Source of the DNA: Flaccisagitta enflata
Lineage: Eukaryota; Chaetognatha; Sagittoidea; Aphragmophora
Assembly (NCBI GenBank): GCA_965153355.1
Contig: OZ231127.1
Span: 100,192,001 to 100,256,000 of the forward strand
Length of the DNA: 64,000 nucleotides
Reading direction: 5' to 3'
Shown: piece by piece, positions 56,278-64,000 of the stretch
Layout: the number at the start of each line of letters is the position of its first letter
Numbering within the stretch: position 1 is the stretch's first letter
Notes under the pieces: generated by a model
Databases searched by the model: none
What the model was told of the DNA's origin: nothing
Seen by the model: the letters and a program-made list of their open reading frames with translations, nothing else
Made by a program: the position numbers and the translations under genes

Positions 56278-57186
56278 GATGGAGGAGATGAGTACAGATG
56301 TTGAACTGCTTTAAGGTCTTGTCTCCGCAAAGATGTTAGTTCTTGTTGGTTTTTTTCTTTGCAAGAAGGGGGGGGAAGATTAGGTAATTACTTGTCATCA
56401 CACAATTCTATGGTCTTGTCTTCGCAAAGCTAAGGCCAAGAAGACGCCTTTTCCCACTTCTTGATTTTGTTTTTCTCCCGACCTGAATGCCAGGTTGATC
56501 GCTTTTATACTGCCAGCGCCATTCCATGAAAACACCTCCAAGCAATCAGATCTTGAATTTAATATCTTGAATGCCTTACCTCTAGGTTGCACTTGTCAGC
56601 AGTGGAAACGTTCAGGTAAGAAGTCAGTCAAGAACTAATTGTCAGTCAATAGAATCAAGTAAGCTCGTCCATTAAAAAGGGGTGGAAGCTGAATTAAAAT
56701 AAATCGGGGAAAAAAGGGAGTTGGATCACGGTTTTTAAGTGGTGTCTCGATATGTCAATCCCGCGCTTGTCAACTATTGCAGGAAAAGGATTTTCAGGAC
56801 TTTCACAGGGGGACCACACTACAAGGGCTCAACCCACTGCCGCAAGACTAGGATATAAAATGGAAATAGGTGCTTTATGTCATAAAACTAGATCTGTTTG
56901 AAAGATGTTTTCTCAGTAAAAAATCTTGGCCGCTTAATCATTTAGGTACTATCATCTACTGACTATGTAGACTAAATCTCCGTCTTGCATCAGCATGGCT
57001 GACAACCCTAAATTTTGCATTTTACATATGAGGACAATTTGATGCCATTTTCCTAGATCTCATAGAATTGCTCTTTTGAGTTCATTAAGTACTCTTTGGT
57101 TGGTACCTTGTCACGTATATCAATGCCCTGCCGTTTAACTAAACCAAGGGGATTAACTGGGTCTATCCGTATTGATATTTAGTAAG
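56278..57186. other. Upstream of gag; no LTR identified
   Basis: Contains a short direct repeat (TCTTGTCTTCGCAAAG and TCTTGTCTCCGCAAAG at 56319 and 56413). Otherwise unassigned. I could not pair it with a second copy that would mark LTRs. Confidence 0.3.
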
Positions 57187-57943
57187 ACACACATCTCTAG
57201 ATACCCCCCAAAGAGAATCAAAATATCCATTTTTTCTTATTGTGTCTTTTGTCTTCAGGAATATGTGGACTACTAAAAAAAACAAAAAACAAAAAATTTC
57301 TTTTGAAATTTTTTTCATTTATATTACTTTTTAGGCAAAAAAAGGTGATTTTTAGCATTTTTGGGCATAAGGTTGTTCATACAGCTTTGAAAATCCCAAA
57401 AAACACTGGAAATAGGTGGCAATAGCTAGAATACACATGTTTCTATCCTTAGCAAAAAGTTTTTTGGGATATCTTGAGGATAAGCGCATAAAAAAAACCA
57501 AAAAACAGCAAAATATCCTTTTTTTCAGTATTTTTAAGTCCTTATTCTTTTATGCAGCATAAAAGCTCTTAAAAATCTTTAAAATGTGTGGCAATAGCTA
57601 GGGCATACATGTTTTACCCTTGACAAAAAGTTTTTTGGCTTATAACATAGATAATGCATAAAAAAGACCCAAAAAAGGTAAAATATCATTTTCTTTAATA
57701 ATTTTAAGTCTTTATTCGTTCATGCAAAAAAACTTATTGCTACTGGTAAAAACATGTGTATTCAACAGTACGATGGGAGCAATTTGCCCCTTAGAAAGAG
57801 GGTCATTTCCTGCTTACGCATTTCAATGAAGTAGCTTGAGCAATGGTTTTATTGAGAGCTAATGGGCCAAAGCGTTGCGTGAATGTAGTTATGAACCTCT
57901 TACTGTAACTATTGACCATAAAGAAAAAAAGACTATCATCTCA

Positions 57944-58020
57944 CCAGTCTCGAACCTGCGCCTTGGGAAAGAAAATCTTATCCCAAGTTCAGCGCGATAC
58001 CAATAAAGCTATCGCGCCAC
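57944..58020 (-). other. tRNA-like module, left arm
   Basis: Minus strand: A-box-like TAGCTTTATTGG (one mismatch to TRGYNNARNNGG), loop CTTGGGA, B-box-like GGTTCGAGACT. The spacing between the boxes is about 43 bases. Acceptor pairing is poor, so not a functional tRNA. Confidence 0.5.
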
Positions 58021-58635
58021 AGACAACAACTTAGGGTTTGTTATCAAGTTTGATTCAATTCTCTTTGCGCAGCAAAGCTCTCAAATGTCGTTTGATCGAC
58101 TTTGGCGGAGATTTTGTTCCTGGCATACTTTCCTTCATAAAATGGCTTAAACTTATCGTAGAAACTTCGTTAAAAAAAGGAATTGAAGAACTTTTTAGGG
58201 TTTTCGAATAGTGTTGGTACTATACAATTATTTTGATTTCTAAACTAAAAAAAAATACATTTTTCTTCATATCAGCATTTTGGCGTTTTAAAGTCTTAAT
58301 AAGGCCATTGCATCATTATCATTGCCTCAGCACCAGTTACCGACGCATTATTGTAGTTTTATTATTAGGTAATAGTCCTTTTACGTAGCATAATCAAATG
58401 TTTGAGACAAGCGCAGCGCATGTTGTCAGGGCACACTGATTCCTGACAACAAAACTCGTCTGGTCAGCTGAAAATGAAGAGGAGAGCAAGGCAGCAGTAG
58501 CGATGCGGCCTCAGACCGAAGCAGCAGCAGCAGCTTGAACCCAAAGCTTCAGCGCAGCTTGTAATTGTAAGCAGCAGTCAAGCCCAAGGTACGAGAAGGG
58601 CAGGGGAAAAAAGTGGAGATAGTCCGTCAGCAAAT

Positions 58636-59240
58636 TATGGGATGTTCACGAATGGGAGATTAATGATATTCTTAAGTAGTCTAATATGAATATTTATGAA
58701 TATATAGAAATGATTGTTGAATAATTTTGTTTATGAATTTCAAAAATGTTTGTTCATGAGTGAATAATAAAACTCATTCATAAACATTTGTTATTGTTGT
58801 TCAACAATATTTCTAATTTTATAATAGTTTTTTTCTTTGTTCTAAATTTTTTCATCAAAATCTATATTAATAAAATTTTTGCTGATGTAAAATTTTTCAA
58901 AAAATCTTGTTATAATAAAAATCTTTTCATAGAACAAAATTTCATTAATTTTGACATTGTGATAAATTTTGTTATATTCTATATTTGTTATATTCTATAT
59001 TTAGAGTAGATAATCAAATTGATAAATATTTCATAAAAAAACCAAAATCAATGTTTTATTAGATTACTTATCGAAATATTTTTAAGAATTGTTAATTTTA
59101 GTGTTCATAAACATGCCTTTTTTTAGTTCTTAATATTATAATGTTTGTTTAAACACTGTATTTATATATTTGTCAATAGTCAATTAAAACATTGAACATA
59201 AAATAATGTTTATTCTCCGTTCATGAACATTCCTAAATTC
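58636..59240. mobile_element. Inverted element nested in the foldback centre
   Basis: GGATGTTCACGAATGGGAGA at 58638 is matched inverted by CTCCGTTCATGAACATTCC at 59215-59233. The interior is over 80% A+T and rich in ATGTTCATGAAC-like palindromes. Its 73-codon Phe/Ile/Asn frame is compositional. Confidence 0.5.
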
Positions 59241-59766
59241 GGTGACGTTCTACCTGCAATTTAGAGATCGCGAGATACACCTCACACCTGTTAAAAAAAA
59301 CATTTCCTGCCTGCATGTTTTCTTTATATACCTATCAATATGTGTATCCATGGTTAGAAAAATGTCAGATAGTTAACACTTTTAGTAAGAAAATTTGTTT
59401 TAAACAGTAGGTTCCCGATAGGAATCCTTAGTAAAGATTTCAATGTGAATGACGTCTCGGGACAAAGGGATTTAAAAATTTCCAGCGTTTTTCTTATTTT
59501 GGCTTTGAACCGCTCCTGTCCTTGCGCTGCATGTGTGATCGACATGAAACTAGCACTATTCGATAGATCTTTAAAAATCCTTTAATTCCTTTTTTTTTAA
59601 AGTTTCTACGATAATTTTAAGCCATTTTATGCAACAAAACATACAGGAGGTAAAATCTTCGGCTGAGCTAAACGAACGAAACAAACTTTCGCGTTCCTCA
59701 AGTTCAAGTTGAGATGCGCCAAGTCAATTAAAATAACACGAACAATTGGCCCCATTTAACTATCCG

Positions 59767-59848
59767 CGGCGCGGTAGCTTTATTGCTAGCGCGTTGGACT
59801 TGGGATGAGAATTTTCTCTTCTAAGTAGCGGGTTCGAATCTGGACAGG
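59767..59848 (+). other. tRNA-like module, right arm
   Basis: A-box-like TAGCTTTATTGC, loop CTTGGGA after GTTGGA, B-box GGTTCGAATCT. Partner of 57944-58020 in inverted orientation. Confidence 0.5.
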
Positions 59849-60262
59849 TACTGGACTTTTTTTCTTTTTGGTCAACAGTTACAGCTGGAGTCATATAACT
59901 ATATTCACGCAATGCTCTGGCCCACCAGCTTTCAAGAAAACCATCGGTCGAGCTACTTCATTCAAATGCGGAAGCAGGAAATGACCCTCTTTCTGAGGAG
60001 CTCATTGATGATCATACTGTAGCTATTGCCACATATTTCCAGTATTTTTTTGAATTTTCAAAGCTGTATGAACAATTTCATGTTAAAAAAGTGCTAAAAA
60101 TTGTCTTTTTTTGCCGAAAAAGTGGTATAAATGAAAAAATTTCAGAAGAATTGTTTTGTTTTTTTGTTTTTATTAGTAGTCCACATGTTCCTGAAGACAA
60201 ATGACACAGTCAGAAAAAATGGATATTTTGATTCTCTTTGGGGGGGTATCCAGAGATATGTG

Positions 60263-61290
60263 AAGAGACAAATGATTTTGGGCCTTAAATGATTCTATTT
60301 CCTGATATCATATAAATCATGAGACTGTGAACCAGCTACTGCCGGTCTGTCAGGCAATGTTGCCTCAGCAACATTTACCCTTTACTGTTTTCGCCGAACG
60401 AGCACAAACCAGCAGGATTGCAGGCCAGATGTAAAAGGACTGGAATACATGCAAAACTATTGTAGTGAGATAGTCAACTCGGTTGTGCTGGACGTCTGCT
60501 GCCAGAAAACCTTGGTTTATCAGGCGCTTTTTGGAGGAAGAGACGGCAGGAGGGAGAGAGGAACACTGTGGCACTGTCGGAGAGCAGGGGAGACAAAGCC
60601 CTATCACTCCTGGCAACCGGTACACCTCTGACTCCCAGGCAGGAAAATCAGGGTGAAAAGAACCAATGTCTAGTCAGCTTGGCTAAATGCCGAGGGTTGG
60701 GAAGCTGCTGAAGGCCTCTAAGCTCCAATCCTGCTGACAGCACACACAGAACCAATGAAGAGAGGGAGACTGGCGGGGTAGTACTCACAGGAGAGAAAGA
60801 GCACTTACAGGATGGGGGGGTCGATGCAAAGGGGGTAAGAAAGACAATGCACCAGTATAAGCGGTAAATTCCTGCAAGAATACCACTTATAGGCACTCGA
60901 CGGATGGCATATCCAGTCACCGGTGGGCAATTGATTGTCAATAAGGTTAGGCCCAAACAGAATTTTATGCAGGTTAGTAATCAGTATACCTAGAGGCAAA
61001 TGATGTGCGGGATAAAATGCAATTAGTGAGTTATAATAGGCGGCCATGCATAGACCATCCCCAAAGGAAATCTGACTGTTAGTATGAGTTACCACAGAGA
61101 ACCGACCCGACAACGCAGCCTTTCTGTGGTGGGTCGATCCGTGCATAACAATGCATGGGCAAGCTGCATCCAACAAAAACCCCTGTCTTTGTTCGATTCC
61201 CTTTTTGTTGACTTGCGTCACCTATGACCAGCTGGGTGGCATCTGTATGGTTGCGAGGCTGGTCAAAAAACTAACTGTTTCTCTCAACTC
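60263..61290. other. Unassigned; overlapping 86-138-codon frames on minus
   Basis: The minus-strand frame 60805-61221 (138 codons, with CPCIVMHGSTHHRKAALSGR) has ordinary composition but no domain I know; 60365-60625 and 60648-60956 likewise. No splice or start evidence I would defend. Confidence 0.3.
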
Positions 61291-62385
61291 CTTGTCCTCA
61301 TCCTCCTCCTCATCTCCGGCATCAACCCCAACCCCAGTCCTCATCGCCCTCGTCCTCTTCCTCCTTCTCATCCTTCGACGACTATCCCGCTGATTCTCCA
61401 ATTCAACACCAACGCCATTAACACTTCCAAACGTGAAATTGCTGCTTTCCTCCATGATAAAAATGTCACATGTGTTTACAAGGGACAAAGCTTGGTCCTT
61501 CTTCTGCGGATCCAAATCCTGCGTTTCCAAATTATGCGCTGCTTTGGCATGATCGTCCTGGTAATGGCGGTGGTCTTGCCTTCCTCATCCATCTTTCCAA
61601 CGAATTCTCTCCCATCAACACCGACCCTCTCAACTCCGACCCACAACTTGAGGTTCAAGCCATCCAAATCTACCTCCGTCACTTCACCTTCGCCCTCTAC
61701 AACATCTACCTTCCTCCCGTAAACTCTTGCGGCACTGAAGACTATCAACCCCCTTTTGATTGCCTCCTCAGCCATGCCACCGCCGACGCCATCATTGTCG
61801 GAGATTTCAAAGCCCATAGCGGAAATTGGTTCTCCACTTCTGACGACAACCATGGCCCCAAACTCCTTGATTGCATTGATTCTTCTGACTTCTCCATCCT
61901 CAACTCCGACATCCCCACGCGCCTTTCGTTTGCCTCCAACCACGCGCCTTCCTCTCCCAACGTCTCGCTCATTTCTTCTTATCTCAGTCCATCAGTCTCC
62001 TAGTCCGCCCCGCAAGTTATCAACGGCTCTTTTTCCTTTTCCCAAGATCCCCTCCTTTCCACCTCTTACCGCCCTATCTCCTCCCTCTGCCCGGCTTCTA
62101 AAATCCTTGAACGTTTGATCCTTCCCCTCCTCTCCACCTCACTTCCACCCTCCCCTAACCAACATGGCTTCCGCTCCCAACACTCTTGTGTCACTGCCCT
62201 GCTTCCCACTGTCACCCAAATTGCCGACGGCTTCAACGCCCGTAAACCGGTTCTTTGCACCGCCGTGGTCGCCATTGACATCGCAAAGGCCTTCGATTCC
62301 GTCCAACATTCCTTGCTCCTTGACTCCATCTGCGACACAAACGTTTTTCCCATCTCTCACAGAATCAAACCACTGAGCAACTACT
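61291..62385 (+). pseudogene. Jockey-like LINE ORF2, internally deleted
   Basis: N-terminus LLISGINPNPSPH (61303-61345), then ILQFNTNAINTSKREIAAFL, a frameshift near 61465, GTKLGPSSADPNPAFPNYAL, NGGGLAFLIH, LYNIYLPP, IIVGDFKAHSGNWFS (APE endonuclease, Asn of GDFNAH replaced by Lys), LLDCIDSSDFSILNS and APSSPNVSLIS. At about 62000 it jumps directly to the RT: SYRPISSLCPASKILERL, QHGFRSQHSCVTALL and VVAIDIAKAFDSVQHSLL (motif A). About 400 residues between endonuclease and RT are deleted and everything after motif A is lost. Different family from the LINE at 46.9-51.3 kb. Confidence 0.85.
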
Positions 62386-62530
62386 GAAGGAATTATTTCA
62401 GTACAACGAATCAGTACCTTTTCAAACATGTACTATCGAGGGAATGATAAAGATCTTGAATTAGCAGGCATGAAACGAGCTCTTATCCAGTCAAGAAAAA
62501 CCGCTGGTGGAACAAGCGGCATAAAAAGAA

Positions 62531-62699
62531 CAAGGCCGGATACACGGCCATCAGTTGCGGACGGGTGGGCAGGGGCAGAAATGCGCGTTTTCCCACTTTT
62601 CAACTCGATCACCACGGACCGACCAACCGACCAACCAACCAACCAACCGACCAACCAACGGACGGACAAAGCCACTTATAGAGTTGCGTGTCCGCAACT
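62531..62699 (-). mobile_element. HINE-like element 19
   Basis: On the minus strand: AGTTGCGGAC-ACGCAACT, GTTGGTTGG repeats, 3' subTIR GTCCGCAACT, hairpin GGCCG-TGTATC-CGGCC and TTG end at 62531. Inserted in a T-run (A-run on plus). A clean 169-bp copy. Confidence 0.92.
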
Positions 62700-63823
62700 A
62701 AAAAGAACAACCACAAAGACAAAAAAGCGAAGAAGAAAAAAGGAAAGTTGTTGTAAGAATTATTCGAACGTAAGAAACAATGATCTTTTAGTCTATAACA
62801 AAATATGATCTCTCTTTCATCAGGTTCAACCCAAACCTCTGAGACGAACCAAAAAAAAGAAAAGGCGAAGAAGAAGAAAACGAAAAAGCTTAAGGTCCGT
62901 TTCACAATAAACAAGCAAAGCTGAAATCCATGATATGGTGGGCGATGAAGCATAGTTTCTTCCCACCAATCATTTCATCGATGATGAAAGCTGTTCCTAG
63001 ACATCACATTAGACCAAGTGTCCAACATACATCCTTCATACTCAAGATTTTGATAGGTTAGGTGGCTCAAATCAGTGCCAAAATAGCCCGTTTTTTCAGT
63101 CACACTAGTGTCACACTTCATATTGTTAGTGTAAAAGACATGAAAAAATCGTCAGACACCCCCTTGCTTCGGTCATTTTTTTACATTTGTAATCCCTAAA
63201 GAAGCACCAAAAATTTGGTAATGATCGGCAGTCGTTTACTAAGGAAAAATTTCACTCATAGTAAACTAGTCCCTAAAGACGATTTGCCTGTTTTCACACA
63301 TAGTAGTATGCTATACCAAATTAATCATACTTCGAGGGCTGAATAAAAAAAAATGTTTTACCCCCATTTAGTATAGACATGAAACCGGTTTCATGCCAAA
63401 TTTCAGACCTTCATGATAATTCTAGCCAGCGATATAAAAATAATAAACTAGTGACCGATTTTTTTAACACCCTGTTACGATCGCGTTAGGCTGTGTATCA
63501 TAGTGGCTATCATAGTTTTCTTTTTCTTCCAGTGAAATCTTTTTAACATGATGTGAAAGAGCATCGAATTTTATGTTAGAACCCAATATTTCAAGACTAT
63601 TGCTTCAGCCGTTTCAGAGAAATGAAAATTTTTCTGCGCGGTGTTAACAAAATCGGTCACTTTCTTTTCAGATCCTCTGTAAATCAAGAAGAAAAAACAC
63701 ATGAGCCGATGCGAGTATCTTGACCTGATTTCCCGAGTATGAAGAGAAGGAAAAGAAGAAGAAAGAAAAAAGAGGAAGGAAAAGAAGAAGAAGAAGGAAA
63801 AAAAGAAGAAGAAGAAGAAGATT

Positions 63824-63854
<31 letters not shown>

Positions 63855-64000
63855 AGAAGAAGAAGAAGAAGAAGAAGAAGAAGAAGAAGAAGAAGAAGAA
63901 GAAGAAGGTGAAGTCAAATACGAAGATGATAACGATGACAAAGACGAAGCTGCGCGCGAAGATGATAACGATGAAAACTACCGGGTGATCAGCCGGAATT
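62700..64000. other. No gene; A/G-rich tail with (AAG)n
   Basis: 63722-63907 is an AAG/GAG tract. A plus frame open from about 63826 to the window edge reads a Glu run then GEVKYEDDNDDKDEAARED; it could be an acidic exon or simple-sequence translation. 62860-63700 shows nothing I can name. Confidence 0.4.

Larger units (their letters stand above)
57187..60262. mobile_element. 3.1-kb long-inverted-repeat element with tRNA-like arms
   Basis: Arms 57187-58200 and 59560-60262 are inverted copies: CACATCTCTAGATACCCCCC against its mate at 60245-60262, GTCTTCAGGAATATGTGG, AGAAAGAGGGTCATTTCCTGC, and ATAAAATGGCTTAAACTTATC at the inner edge. The left arm is longer because of a ~150-bp tandem duplication (57415-57730, GGCAATAGCTAG units). 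Each arm contains a tRNA-like module. The centre holds another inverted element. No transposase frame. TSD not clear. Confidence 0.8.

Noticed and set aside
56278-57186. LTR and primer-binding site upstream of the gag pseudogene
   Set aside because: No second copy of any terminal repeat and no convincing tRNA complement.

Overview
The window reads as a repeat-saturated metazoan genome, probably an invertebrate. The evidence is two spliced exons of an NADPH oxidase gene with canonical GT/AG borders, Jockey/CR1-type LINEs, canonical Penelope-like elements (PLEs), a Gag pseudogene of an LTR-type retroelement, many TA-flanked MITEs and long (GTT)n, (TA)n and (AAG)n microsatellites. I cannot name the species. 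Apart from the NADPH oxidase fragment, nearly every long reading frame is transposon-derived or microsatellite translation.

Layout. 1-5.9 kb: two copies of a 3.57-kb duplicated unit whose differences are mobile insertions, so each copy supplies empty sites for the other. 5.9-11.2 kb: a TIR element (E1) loaded with nested elements. 12.66-13.04 kb: NADPH oxidase exons (minus). 13.4-22.2 kb: back-to-back short-terminus elements carrying kilobases of tandem arrays. 22.2-26.9 kb: sparse sequence plus two hairpin elements with GGTCAGCG ends. 27.0-32.1 kb: decayed PLE-1 (minus) with pseudo-LTRs and a third, inverted LTR copy. 32.1-34.9 kb: MITEs and a LINE scrap. 35.3-39.3 kb: PLE-2 (minus), split by a GGTCAGCG element. 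39.2-41.3 kb: PLE-3 (plus), nearly intact, followed by a type I hammerhead ribozyme. 42.0-44.0 kb: a 2-kb palindromic TTAATTAAC array. 46.9-51.3 kb: Jockey-like LINE (minus) with ORF1 and ORF2. 51.6-56.3 kb: further elements, a LINE scrap and a gag pseudogene. 57.2-60.3 kb: a 3-kb inverted-repeat element with a tRNA-like module in each arm. 61.3-62.4 kb: internally deleted LINE (plus). 62.5 kb to end: one more short-terminus element and low-complexity sequence.

Main discovery candidate. About eighteen copies of one element class share a fixed architecture: a 5' terminal hairpin (AGTYGCG...CGCRACT), a (GTCY)n microsatellite, a variable interior, a 3' subterminal inverted copy of the first ~10 bases, then a 3' hairpin and a CTTGTT end, inserted in T-runs. 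The 5' hairpin, the 3' subterminal repeat and the 3' hairpin covary between copies. This fits the Helentron-associated (HINE / DINE-1 / mini-me-like) class of non-autonomous rolling-circle elements; several copies carry 0.3-2 kb of satellite array. I call it the 'HINE-like' family below. No autonomous Rep/Helicase partner is present here.
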